Origin: Tritrichomonas foetus
Lineage: Eukaryota; Parabasalia; Tritrichomonadida; Tritrichomonadidae
NCBI GenBank assembly: GCA_001839685.1
Contig: MLAK01001405.1
Location: forward strand, 1-14,438
Direction of reading: 5' to 3'
Length of the DNA stretch: 14,438 bases
Shown: piece by piece, positions 1-7,406 of the stretch
Layout: the number at the start of each line of letters is the position of its first letter
Position numbering within the stretch: the first letter of the stretch is position 1
Notes under the pieces: model-generated
Told to the model about the DNA's origin: nothing
Databases searched by the model: none
Seen by the model: only the letters and a program-made list of their open reading frames with translations
Program-made: the position numbers and the translations under genes

Positions 1-52
1 GTCCTAAACGTATTACATCTATATATTTCCGGATTATAAACAATCATTATAG

Positions 53-397
53 ATAAAAGAGAACCCAATTTTTGTCAGTCTAGACCATTTTATTCTTTTG
101 ATTCGCACCTCTACATTCATCATACATGTGTTTTATTGTGACGACACAATTTTGCACTGAGATGTTATTACTTTCAGGCGTTTTGAGCAATTTTTATATG
201 CACCAGGCGTCATTATTATTTCATAAAAGCTTTATCACCTTTTTAGGCTTATAAATTTGACTTTTTATCAAAAAGAATCGGATGTCAGCTATCACCATGA
301 TTTTTTTGTGTTATTTGAATCAAGTGAATTGAACTTTCACGTAGAAATATTTGATTCGATAAAAGAATACCTAAACCTGGAAAAAAAAATATTCTAA
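53..397 (+). pseudogene. Possible 3' remnant of a decayed gene
   Basis: Frame 2 of the + strand reads as protein-like sequence ending at a TAA (395-397), interrupted by TGA at 158-160 and TAA at 224-226 and preceded by TAG at 50-52. The last open part (227-394) is 56 codons and ends in EYLNLEKKIF. By hand count over nt 38-397, G falls at codon position 1 in 24 codons against 10 and 15 at positions 2 and 3, a pattern typical of coding DNA. There is no ATG-initiated intact ORF and I recognise no family. Open length alone is not significant in DNA this AT-rich, so this is inference. Nothing recognisable is seen at 1-52 or 398-490, the latter being the 3' flank of the RCC1-like gene. Confidence 0.3.
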
Positions 398-490
398 TCA
401 ACCGTATACATATATACAAAAATAATAAAAAATACATGATTATACATGTATAGCTAGTTAGTGATTTTTAACCACATGACAATGGACCAT

Positions 491-2812
491 TCAAATGCGA
501 ATTTTTTTTCTTAATTCTAAAAGTTCTTTTTCTAATTCATCAATTCGTTGATTTTTAATTAAAAGTTCTTCTTTCAAATGTTTATTGTCAATTTTCAAAG
601 AATGCTTTGAATGGTGTTTACTTTGCTTATGTTTTGAATGCTTCACTTCTCTTTTTTTGCAAATTAAATTCAATGTTCCTGCTTCTGGAAGTGGTTGATC
701 TCCAATTAATACAAGTGAAAAAGCATTTCCACAATAAGCTGAAACTGCACCTTCAACAACTTTTGATAATGGACCTTTTTCTTTATATTCACCAAGCATT
801 GTCTGTCCATATTCTCCATATCCAATTCCCCAAACATGTCCTGTTGAATCAACAAGGATGGAATGATATTCACCTGCAGCAATATCAACAATTTTAGAAT
901 TTCCTGAAACTGTTGAAAGAACAAAACAACCATATCTGTCTTTTTTATCACCAACACCAAGTTGACCATCATCATTCCTTCCCCATGCAAAAACTTTATT
1001 GTCTTCTGAAAGTGCGAGGAAATGATTAAAATTTCCAGATATTTTTATGATTTTCACATCACGAAGACTTTCAATAAGTGAAAAGTAATCTTCATTCTTA
1101 CAAACAACTTTTCTATCAAAATCACCGTGTGGTCGAAGTTTCTTCATAGACATTCCATATGTTTCTCCTTTTTTTGTGAGTAAAAGAACTGAGTATTCAA
1201 GTGATACAATTTGTTTGGGAATTCCAAATGGAAATGGACCAAATTTTTCAATTCGGTTTGTTTCTCTAAAGTCATACCAGTAAATAGTTCCATTCTCTCC
1301 AACAATCCATGGATCATAAAAGCCAAAGAGAGCAACTGCGGGCTCTCTAATATTGATTGCTTCAAAAAGACACTTTTTGTTACATTCTGATGCAATGAGG
1401 ACTTTCTTTTCTTCTGTGAGAAAGAGAATGAATCTAGAACCACATTTTACATCAATGATTTTTGGGAGACCGTTTATTTTTATGGGGAATTTTACATCTT
1501 CAACTTCTTTTGGAAAACCAAGATGGCCATTGAAATTCTTTCCCCACCCAAAGACAGAACCATCTTTGTAAAGAGCAACACTCTGAAGATCTCCAGCTGA
1601 AATGCAAGAAAGATTTTTCGTTGGAAGTTTATCGATTGGAAGAGGAATATGATCGTTCACGCGTCCAATTTGGTAATTTGTTGTAGATCCTGCTGAAAAA
1701 ATATTTCTTTCTTCACAAAGTGAAATAGAATAGGAAATAGAATTCAAAGTTCCTGCTTCTGGAAGTGGTTGATTTCCAATTAATACAAATGAACAAAAAT
1801 CACCACAATAAGCTGAAACTGCACCTTCAACAACTTTTGATAATGGACCTTCTCTGTGATAATCACCAAGCATCGTCTCGCCATATCCTCCACTTCCAAA
1901 TCCCCAAACATGTCCTGTTGAATCAACAAGAATTGAATGATATCCTCCTGCAGCAATATCAACAATTTTTGCATCTCCTGAAACTGTTGAAAGAACAAAA
2001 CTATCATATCTGTCTTTTTTATCACCAACAGCAAGTTGACCATATTTATTATTTCCCCATGCAAAAACTTTGTTGTCTTCTGAAAGTGCGAGGAACTGGT
2101 AACCAAATCCAGATATTTTTATGATTTTCACATCACGAAGACTTTCAATAAGTGAAAACATATTTTCATTACTAAAAACAAAATCGGGATCTTGGTCAAA
2201 ATCATTTGGTCGAAGTTTCTTCATAGACATTCCATATGTTTCTCCTTTTTTTGTAAGTAAAAGAGCTGAATGTTCAATTGATACAATTTGTTTGGGAATT
2301 CCAAATGGAAATGGACCAAATTGTTTAATTCTTTTTGTTTTTTCATAGTCATGCCAGTAAATAGTTCCACTCTCTCCAACAATCCATGGATCATAAATGC
2401 CAAAGAGAGCAACTGTGGGCTCACGAATTGTTATTTCTTCAAAAAGACCCTTTTCGTTATAGGTTGATGCAATGAGGACTTTCTTTTCTTCTGTGAGAAA
2501 GAGAGTGAATCTAAAACCACATTTTACATCAATGATTTTTGGGAGACCGTTTATTTTTGTGGGGAATTTTACATCTTCAACTTCTTCTGGAAAACCAAGA
2601 CAGCCATTGTAATTATATCCCCATCCAAAGACAGAACCATCTTTGTAAAGAGCAACACTATGAGCACATCCAGTTGAAATGCAAGAAAGATTTTTCGTTG
2701 GAAGTTTATCGATTGGAAGTGGAATATAATATTCACCACGTCCAAGTTCACTGTGATGTTCACCTCCCGCTGAAACAATTTGCATGTTTTCCATTTTTTT
2801 AGATTTTGACAT
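491..2812 (-). CDS. RCC1-repeat protein with two duplicated propeller halves and a coiled-coil tail
   Basis: A 773-residue protein. RCC1 repeats form a beta-propeller; the founding member is the chromatin-bound exchange factor for Ran, but most family members serve other binding roles, so no Ran activity is claimed. Residues about 10-357 and 370-715 are two copies of the same unit. Each shows clear blades with the HSVALYKDGSVFGWG type signature (near 52 and 411), FLALSEDNKVFAWG (240 and 598) and YHSILVDSTGHVWG (291 and 649), with more degenerate blades between them. The C-terminus adds a Lys/His/Ser-rich stretch (about 719-739) and a heptad-like coiled coil (about 741-771, EELLIKNQRIDELEKELLEL). 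The frame can be extended by three codons to a TTG at 2821, but the first ATG is at 2810-2812. A TCACATCA motif lies 31 nt upstream. Related partial copies sit at 13821 and 14250. The RCC1 assignment is firm; its cellular role is unknown. Confidence 0.9.
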   Translation of the reverse strand: MSKSKKMENMQIVSAGGEHHSELGRGEYYIPLPIDKLPTKNLSCISTGCAHSVALYKDGSVFGWGYNYNGCLGFPEEVEDVKFPTKINGLPKIIDVKCGFRFTLFLTEEKKVLIASTYNEKGLFEEITIREPTVALFGIYDPWIVGESGTIYWHDYEKTKRIKQFGPFPFGIPKQIVSIEHSALLLTKKGETYGMSMKKLRPNDFDQDPDFVFSNENMFSLIESLRDVKIIKISGFGYQFLALSEDNKVFAWGNNKYGQLAVGDKKDRYDSFVLSTVSGDAKIVDIAAGGYHSILVDSTGHVWGFGSGGYGETMLGDYHREGPLSKVVEGAVSAYCGDFCSFVLIGNQPLPEAGTLNSISYSISLCEERNIFSAGSTTNYQIGRVNDHIPLPIDKLPTKNLSCISAGDLQSVALYKDGSVFGWGKNFNGHLGFPKEVEDVKFPIKINGLPKIIDVKCGSRFILFLTEEKKVLIASECNKKCLFEAINIREPAVALFGFYDPWIVGENGTIYWYDFRETNRIEKFGPFPFGIPKQIVSLEYSVLLLTKKGETYGMSMKKLRPHGDFDRKVVCKNEDYFSLIESLRDVKIIKISGNFNHFLALSEDNKVFAWGRNDDGQLGVGDKKDRYGCFVLSTVSGNSKIVDIAAGEYHSILVDSTGHVWGIGYGEYGQTMLGEYKEKGPLSKVVEGAVSAYCGNAFSLVLIGDQPLPEAGTLNLICKKREVKHSKHKQSKHHSKHSLKIDNKHLKEELLIKNQRIDELEKELLELRKKIRI
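668..1705 (-). repeat. In-gene direct repeat, C-terminal copy
   Basis: This stretch encodes the second RCC1 half. It matches 1742-2785 at DNA level with an offset of about 1074-1077 bp. In the parts compared by eye (for example 1141-1260 against 2219-2338) about nine in ten bases agree. One codon is gained or lost between the copies, between residues near 190 and 230. Such identity, including silent sites, suggests a recent duplication or ongoing gene conversion. Confidence 0.85.
1742..2785 (-). repeat. In-gene direct repeat, N-terminal copy
   Basis: Partner of the repeat at 668-1705. It encodes the first RCC1 half. The junction between the copies is a linker of about a dozen residues (SYSISLCEERN) that has no counterpart at the end of the second half, where the basic tail begins instead. 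Confidence 0.85.
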
Positions 2813-2837
2813 GCTTCCCAAGACAATAGTATAAAAA

Positions 2838-2845
2838 TGATGTGA
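2838..2845 (-). promoter_or_regulatory. Candidate initiator (Inr) of the RCC1-like gene
   Basis: The minus strand reads TCACATCA here, matching the trichomonad initiator core TCAYW with the A as the presumed transcription start. It would give a 31-nt leader before the ATG at 2812, a little longer than is usual in trichomonads. The same octamer occurs 11 nt before the start at 5558, which strengthens the call. Confidence 0.4.
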
Positions 2846-3250
2846 AAACCATCAAGCATTCAAAAATTCAAATAATTTGGACTAAGTTTTTGAATGAGAT
2901 CTTGAAAAAGTGGCCTGATGAGAATTTTTATTTTTCATCTTGGCAATGAAATCAATTGAATTGCATCAAAAATACAATTTATTGAGAACTTATACAGTGT
3001 TTTCACCCGAACTTTTTGAAAGGAGTAAAATGATGAAATAGAATGCATTCTTCGTAGCATCGCTAATGATTTTATATTCATCTTTTTTTTCCTCTTGTCG
3101 TGTTCATTGGAATGGCAACAAGAATATGATTAATCCAAATAATGAACAAGATTAAAATAGGAATTGACAACGATCCACTTCAATCACATTTTTAGCTGGC
3201 AACGATCAATTTTTGGTCTTTGCCTCCATACCAACAAACTAATAAAAATA
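2846..3250. other. Intergenic DNA left of the mariner element
   Basis: AT-rich DNA upstream of the RCC1-like gene. Several frames are open for 25-40 codons on both strands, but overlapping frames look equally protein-like, so no gene is called. No RNA gene or long repeat was recognised. Confidence 0.5.
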
Positions 3251-3252
3251 TA

Positions 3253-3278
3253 GGGTGTCCGGAGGCGTGATGTCACTA
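3253..3278 (+). repeat. Left terminal inverted repeat of mariner
   Basis: Starts GGGTGTCCGG, then AGGC, then GTGATGTCACTA. It matches the inverted right end except for the four central bases. The inner part contains the small palindrome GTGA-TG-TCAC, and TCACT fits the trichomonad initiator core TCAYW. Confidence 0.95.
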
Positions 3279-3422
3279 CCCACATTAGAAGTGAAATCAA
3301 TACATTATATTTATAAATAATAAACTATGCAATGTTAACATAAAAATTTTGAAAANAATTTTTTTTTCTCTTGACTGAAAATAGAGATAAAGAATCTTTT
3401 TCATAAAAAAAAAGAATAATTT

Positions 3423-3447
3423 ATAAACGTACACGATGCACGTTTAT
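3423..3447 (+). repeat. Inverted repeat just before the transposase start
   Basis: Perfect 8-bp arms, ATAAACGT (3423-3430) and ACGTTTAT (3440-3447), flank a 9-nt spacer and end 6 nt before the ATG at 3454. It could form a hairpin in the leader or be a protein-binding site. Function is not known. Confidence 0.6.
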
Positions 3448-3453
3448 TAAAAA

Positions 3454-4464
3454 ATGATTGATCAACATTCAATCATAACTTTTCTGCAGCTTGAAGGAAA
3501 AAGGGGCAAAGAAATATATGAAGAAATGAAGAGTGTCTTGAAAGAAAAATGTTTGTCTCAAAGACAAATCTACCGAGTCATGGCAGAACTGAACAGAAGT
3601 CAAAACACACAGCCTGTGAAAAAAGAGAAAAAGTGCCAAAGTTATGATATTCTTGACTGGAAAATTTTAGATGTTTTAACCGAATTTCCACATTCATCGT
3701 GTCGATATATTGCTAATGTTTTAGGTGAACCAAAATCGACAATTTATGATCGTTTAACATCAAAATTAATGTATAAACATGTGCATCTTCGATGGGTGCC
3801 ACATATTCTAACAGAAAATCAAAAGGCCAATAGAGTTTTATTGGCAAAAAAACTTCTTAAAATTTTGAATGCAGAACAAAAAACTAATTTCACCTTTTTA
3901 ATAACAGGAGATGAGTCTTGGTTTTATTCCAAGACTGATTTCAATACACAATGGATTCCTGAAAACTCAGTAATCCCAACTATTCAAAATCCAGGGTTTC
4001 AGATCACTAAATTTATGGTGACTGTATTTTGGAACCCTCATGGGATAATTCATATTGATGTTTTGCCGCCAAATGAAAAGTTTAATGCTGCATATTATAT
4101 TACAGCCATTATGTCAAAAATTGTTGAGTTTAAAAACTCGAATAATTATAAAAAATTATTTGTTCATTATGACAATGCAAAGCCTCATGTGGCAAAAATT
4201 GTCAAAAAATATATAAATGAAAACTCACTAGAATCAGTTCCACATCCGGCATATTCACCTGATTTGGCGCCTAGCGACTTTTTTTTATTTGGAACTATTA
4301 AAGAAAAAGTTAAAGGAATTGTTTTTGAATCACCAAGCCATTTGATTCAAACAATAGTCCAAATTTTCAATGAAATTCCATCGGAAACTTTGTTTTCAGT
4401 TTTTGCAGAATGGCAAAATAGACTGAAAAAAGTTATTGATGCCAATGGAGACTACATATTTTGA
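3454..4464 (+). CDS. Mariner transposase (DD34D)
   Basis: 336 residues, about the usual length for mariner transposases (around 340-350). The enzyme cuts at the inverted repeats and inserts the element at TA. An N-terminal helix-turn-helix region (about 1-100) binds the ends; a WVPHIL motif at 114-119 corresponds to the conserved WVPHEL linker signature. The catalytic domain shows all three acidic residues: Asp153 in TGDESWFY, Asp240 in VHYDNAKPH and Asp275 in YSPDLAPSDFF. There are 34 residues between the second and third Asp, the mariner hallmark. The frame is intact with no stop or shift, and the first ATG gives the expected N-terminus. The gene ends with TGA, 74 bp before the right end of the element. 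Nothing suggests inactivation. Confidence 0.97.
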   Translation: MIDQHSIITFLQLEGKRGKEIYEEMKSVLKEKCLSQRQIYRVMAELNRSQNTQPVKKEKKCQSYDILDWKILDVLTEFPHSSCRYIANVLGEPKSTIYDRLTSKLMYKHVHLRWVPHILTENQKANRVLLAKKLLKILNAEQKTNFTFLITGDESWFYSKTDFNTQWIPENSVIPTIQNPGFQITKFMVTVFWNPHGIIHIDVLPPNEKFNAAYYITAIMSKIVEFKNSNNYKKLFVHYDNAKPHVAKIVKKYINENSLESVPHPAYSPDLAPSDFFLFGTIKEKVKGIVFESPSHLIQTIVQIFNEIPSETLFSVFAEWQNRLKKVIDANGDYIF

Positions 4465-4512
4465 AATACTTATCAATAAAANATNACTNATTAGAAATGA
4501 CTTTATTATACT

Positions 4513-4538
4513 TAGTGACATCACATTACCGGACACCC
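4513..4538 (-). repeat. Right terminal inverted repeat of mariner
   Basis: On the minus strand it reads GGGTGTCCGG, TAAT, GTGATGTCACTA, pairing with the left repeat at 22 of 26 positions. All four mismatches are in positions 11-14. The + strand of this end contains TCACATTA, an initiator-like motif pointing out of the element. Confidence 0.95.
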
Positions 4539-4562
4539 TATATATAAAACGTCCACAGTAAA

Positions 4563-4614
4563 GCCTATCTTGTATGATACAAGTTGTATCATTGTTAGGC
4601 AGGTTATTCAGCCT
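4563..4614 (+). repeat. Overlapping hairpin-forming repeats
   Basis: Arms TGATACAA (4575-4582) and TTGTATCA (4584-4591) form a near-perfect stem with one central base. GCCTA (4563-4567) can close around it by pairing with TAGGC (4596-4600). The same AGGC (4597-4600) can instead pair with GCCT (4611-4614). The two outer pairings exclude each other. No RNA family was recognised. Confidence 0.5.
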
Positions 4615-4928
4615 GAAGTTGTTGTTTTTTCGACAAAACTAATTACTATAATTCCTAAGTCTATAATTTCTTGCATCTTACTAAAGCATCCTTTAAATTC
4701 TCAGCCAAATCATTTCTTGAAAGCTTTAAATTAAAAAAAGATAATAAACTTGTTCCAAAAAATGGAAAGTGCCTTCCGAAAAAGTTATTATTTTCATTCA
4801 ATAAAACTTCCCAAATAAGTATATTATTTCAAATTAGCTATTGACATGTATTATAAATAAATCGCTTGACAAAACTTGAAATTTAGGCAACAAAAAATAA
4901 AAAAGCGAGGATGAAAATAAAAAACAAC
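4615..4928. other. Intergenic DNA between mariner and the PG-rich gene
   Basis: AT-rich. One + strand frame stays open from the mariner right end to about 4730 without an ATG and ends at TAA. It looks somewhat protein-like but matches nothing I know, so no gene is called. The rest is the 3' flank of the minus-strand gene ending at 4929. Confidence 0.4.
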
Positions 4929-5558
4929 TCAATGAATGACATTTTTCCTTCCTGCATGGGGAAACTCTGAACTTTTGCCGGTGAGGGTCGATCCAGGTGG
5001 TGCGTATCCCGATCCTTCAGCAAAAGTGGCCTTTTCCCTTGGCCGGTTTCCAATTGAATATCTCGGTGATGATTTCATGATTTCTCCGTACTTCGGCGCA
5101 TAAACAGGCGTATCGTTAGCCTTCTTATTGAATACTGTACTGCGCGGCGAATGCGGGATTGATCCCATTTTAGCGCCAGATCCGAATTCTTCATGTTTTA
5201 CGTTATATTGGCCAGGTCCGGGAGTTGCCTTTGATTTGGCCTTTCTTTTGTTTCTTTTGGCCTTTGGAAAAGATAAACGAGGTGAGTTAGATCCGAACGC
5301 TGGGGGAACGTAATCTGGTCCTGGAGTTTCAAGCTGCTTAGGCTGGTGAGGGCGAAACCCAAGGGATATTTTGGGACCACTTCCAAACGTGCTTGGAACA
5401 GCCACAAGTGATGGATCTGAGCGTTTTTGCGATGTTTGATATCTGGGCGAAATTGAGGCGCGTGGCCCGTTTCCAATTGTTGAGGGTATTTTGTATGCTC
5501 CTGGTCCTGGCGTTGGTCGTTGAGCACCGAGAACATAAACGTTAAATTCCGATTCCAT
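4929..5558 (-). CDS. Sperm-tail PG-rich (SHIPPO-type) repeat protein
   Basis: 209 residues built of degenerate STPGR repeats. Clear units are PTPGPGAY (15-22), ETPGPDY (77-83) and ATPGPGQY (111-118); weaker ones start near 48, 150 and 182, each followed by a GSGPK/SPR-like segment. A lysine/arginine-rich stretch lies at about 99-110. Proteins of this family decorate axonemal and other microtubules in flagella, where some sit inside the doublet lumen; a flagellar or cytoskeletal place is inferred. The frame continues 13 codons upstream to an ATG at 5597, but MESEFNVYV at 5558 is preferred because TCACATCA lies 11 nt before it, the usual spacing for a trichomonad initiator. Base composition is visibly more GC-rich than the flanks. 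No partner gene is adjacent. Confidence 0.85.
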   Translation of the reverse strand: MESEFNVYVLGAQRPTPGPGAYKIPSTIGNGPRASISPRYQTSQKRSDPSLVAVPSTFGSGPKISLGFRPHQPKQLETPGPDYVPPAFGSNSPRLSFPKAKRNKRKAKSKATPGPGQYNVKHEEFGSGAKMGSIPHSPRSTVFNKKANDTPVYAPKYGEIMKSSPRYSIGNRPREKATFAEGSGYAPPGSTLTGKSSEFPHAGRKNVIH

Positions 5559-5563
5559 TTTTT

Positions 5564-5571
5564 TGATGTGA
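5564..5571 (-). promoter_or_regulatory. Candidate initiator (Inr) of the PG-rich gene
   Basis: The minus strand reads TCTCACATCA followed by A's and the ATG. TCACA fits TCAYW, and the presumed start A leaves an 11-nt leader, typical of trichomonad mRNAs. This decides the choice of the start at 5558 over the upstream ATG. Confidence 0.55.
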
Positions 5572-5669
5572 GAAATAACGAGCACGCACGTTATCAATTT
5601 ATAGTTAAATATTTGATAATTAACTATTTGTAGCTAACTCTAAATTAGTTAACTGACTTTTTTATGTGA

Positions 5670-6008
5670 ACTTTGAATGCTTTCTCAAATGATAACTTTT
5701 TGATGAATTTCATAAAAATAACTGGGCAGTTTAAGGTCAAATCAATTGAAATAAATAGTGAAATATGTGAATAGATCATATTCAAATACACAAGAATTTA
5801 ATGATAGTTATTCTGATATACAACAATTTCATTTTATTTTTACATATATTAACGATTAATAACGGTATTAATAATGATTTTATTTAATAATTATGAAGAT
5901 ATATCATATTATTTTTCCCACCAAGAATTCATTGAAATTTTTGAAATAAATACGTTGTTAAAATTCAATGAGCTATCTCAAAAATTCCTCATCAGATTTC
6001 TTTTATAG
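5670..6008 (+). pseudogene. Possible decayed coding frame
   Basis: One + strand frame gives two protein-like stretches: 5670-5771, containing MNFIKITGQFKVKSIEIN, and about 5844-6005, containing YYFSHQEFIEIFEI, separated by a run of stops and ended by TAG at 6006. G is more common at codon position 1 than at 2 or 3 in both pieces, but the counts are small. Chance open frames of this length are expected in such AT-rich DNA, so support is weak. No family recognised. From 6009 to 6416 I see only AT-rich sequence with short A and T runs. Confidence 0.2.
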
Positions 6009-6416
6009 TTTGTCTTTTGTAAAAAAGTTGGTTTTTCGAGATGTATACAAACTAACTAGCTCTAGATGTAGAAGACTATTGAGAGATCTAAATGAATAAT
6101 TGTTGATATTATTGTCATCTAAAAATTATTTAATTGTAATCCTATTAATAATATATAAATATTATAATTTAAAAATCAAGATACAGAGAAAACCAAATCC
6201 AAAAAAAAATTGTGAGAAAAAAATAAACCCCACAGAAATTTCTGAGAATTATTGAGATAAAAAGTGATTTTATAGCATTAATATCTTGATTATTTATTAT
6301 CATAAATCGTGCTTTTTATTATCATATGACCCTCCATCGAAAATTATAATGTTTTCCAAAATACAAAAATGAAGTATAAAAAAAATATTAATAATTTTGA
6401 TATAAATAAAAAAAAT

Positions 6417-7024
6417 TTAGGCATCAATGAGAAGATTACGAATGTTTTGCCATCTAAATGGCGAGTCATCAGAAAATTCACTTGGCATCGAGTCTGGAAA
6501 AAAACATATTGGATTCCATTTTTCTTGATTTGGTCTTTCAATCGTTGTATCTGTATCCCTGCTTGAGAATGTGCTGTTGAGGACTGCCAGTCTATTTTCT
6601 TCATATACTAAAATTTTATGACAGAAAAGATTTCAATACATTCATATTTGTCAAATGGAAATTGAATTAATTCACCATCACTGAGTTAAAACTATCAAAA
6701 TTTTCGCGATTTTTAATTAAAAATCGATAGAAGAAGTGTAAATAGAATTATGGGAAGCAGTATTATAATCTTTGTGATTCTTGGAAAAAAAGCTTCTCAC
6801 AATTTTTTTTTAGGCTTTCTCCAAAATCGCTCTTTTTTCGGTTTAATTGTTGCAAAATTTCAAAACTATGAATAAATATGGCTCATAACTATAAAAAATA
6901 GATTTAACAATTGACTGAAAGCTGTTCACCCGAAAACTGAAACAATAGCTTCTTCAGAATCATTTTCGAAATATTTTTGAATTCGGCCATTTGCGAAGTT
7001 TGCGATAAGGGAAATTTTCGTCAT
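6417..7024 (-). pseudogene. Possible decayed minus-strand gene, several frames
   Basis: Protein-like segments lie in succession on the minus strand. An ATG at 7024 opens 32 codons (MTKISLIANFANGRIQKYF and on) to TGA at 6926. A second frame continues immediately, VNSFQSIVKSIFYSYEPY and on, with sporadic stops. The last segment, 6632-6420 (71 codons), ends in WQNIRNLLIDA and TAA. That stop sits in TAAA, as in trichomonad poly(A) signals. In the last segment G is at codon position 1 in 15 codons against 12 and 8. No in-frame ATG starts the last segment, and no trichomonad-type splice consensus was found before it. I do not recognise a family. A broken gene is the best reading; chance is possible. 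From 7025 to 7406 lies AT-rich DNA upstream of the next gene, with one N (7033) and 15 consecutive A's (7375-7389). Confidence 0.3.
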
Positions 7025-7406
7025 TCTTTTAGNTATTTGGGTTTTGATTTTTGACTGATGGTATTAAGTAATACTGATGATAAGGATCATTTTAGTGATT
7101 TCGTACGTTAAGACTATTTGGTTTGTATACATCTGTTTTTCGATTTTAATTTGCTTGATATTTTTTCAAAACGTTTTGAATTTTGTCAGTTTACCATTTA
7201 ATTGAAATACATTTCAATTTCTATAGTAATTTGCAGTAATTTTTAATTTAATATTTGGATTTCATCACAATAAAAAAAAAACTTTTTGAATTCAAGACCT
7301 CTCTTGACTCAATATTCAAAAATTTTTATTGAAAAAAGGTCAATTTTTCTATCAAAAAATTCAGAATTCTTCTCAAAAAAAAAAAAAAATCAAAACAACT
7401 TAAAGA

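Larger units (their letters stand above)
3253..4538 (+). mobile_element. Complete mariner (Tc1/mariner) transposon
   Basis: A 1286-bp element bounded by 26-bp inverted repeats (22 of 26 match) and flanked by the TA dinucleotide expected for mariner target duplication (3251-3252 and 4539-4540). It holds one uninterrupted transposase gene in the orientation of the left repeat. Size, ends and transposase all agree with the mariner family; Trichomonas vaginalis carries a large family of this kind (Tvmar1). Isolated N calls lie in its untranslated parts (3356, 4482, 4485, 4489). Nothing seen is disabling, so the copy could be active or very young. Confidence 0.95.

Noticed and set aside
2813..2821. 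Three-codon N-terminal extension of the RCC1-like protein
   Set aside because: It starts with TTG; the first ATG is at 2812.
706..2859. Several open frames of 60-120 codons on both strands within the RCC1-like gene
   Set aside because: They occur in pairs at the same places in both halves (for example 706-990 with 1780-2106, and 1144-1443 with 2221-2424), so they are shadows of the duplicated real frame.
3000..3250. A + strand frame that appears to continue across the mariner insertion site into 4541-4730, suggesting insertion into a gene
   Set aside because: The frame has several stops near the junction, and an overlapping frame looks equally protein-like, so the signal is not distinguishable from chance.
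5559..5597. Longer PG-rich protein from the ATG at 5597
   Set aside because: The extra residues are hydrophobic and unlike the family, and the initiator motif lies between this ATG and the next.
6344..6604. 86- and 65-codon open frames on opposite strands around 6344-6604
   Set aside because: They overlap a third, more coding-like minus frame ending at 6417; their termini are low-complexity F/I/K-rich translations of AT runs.
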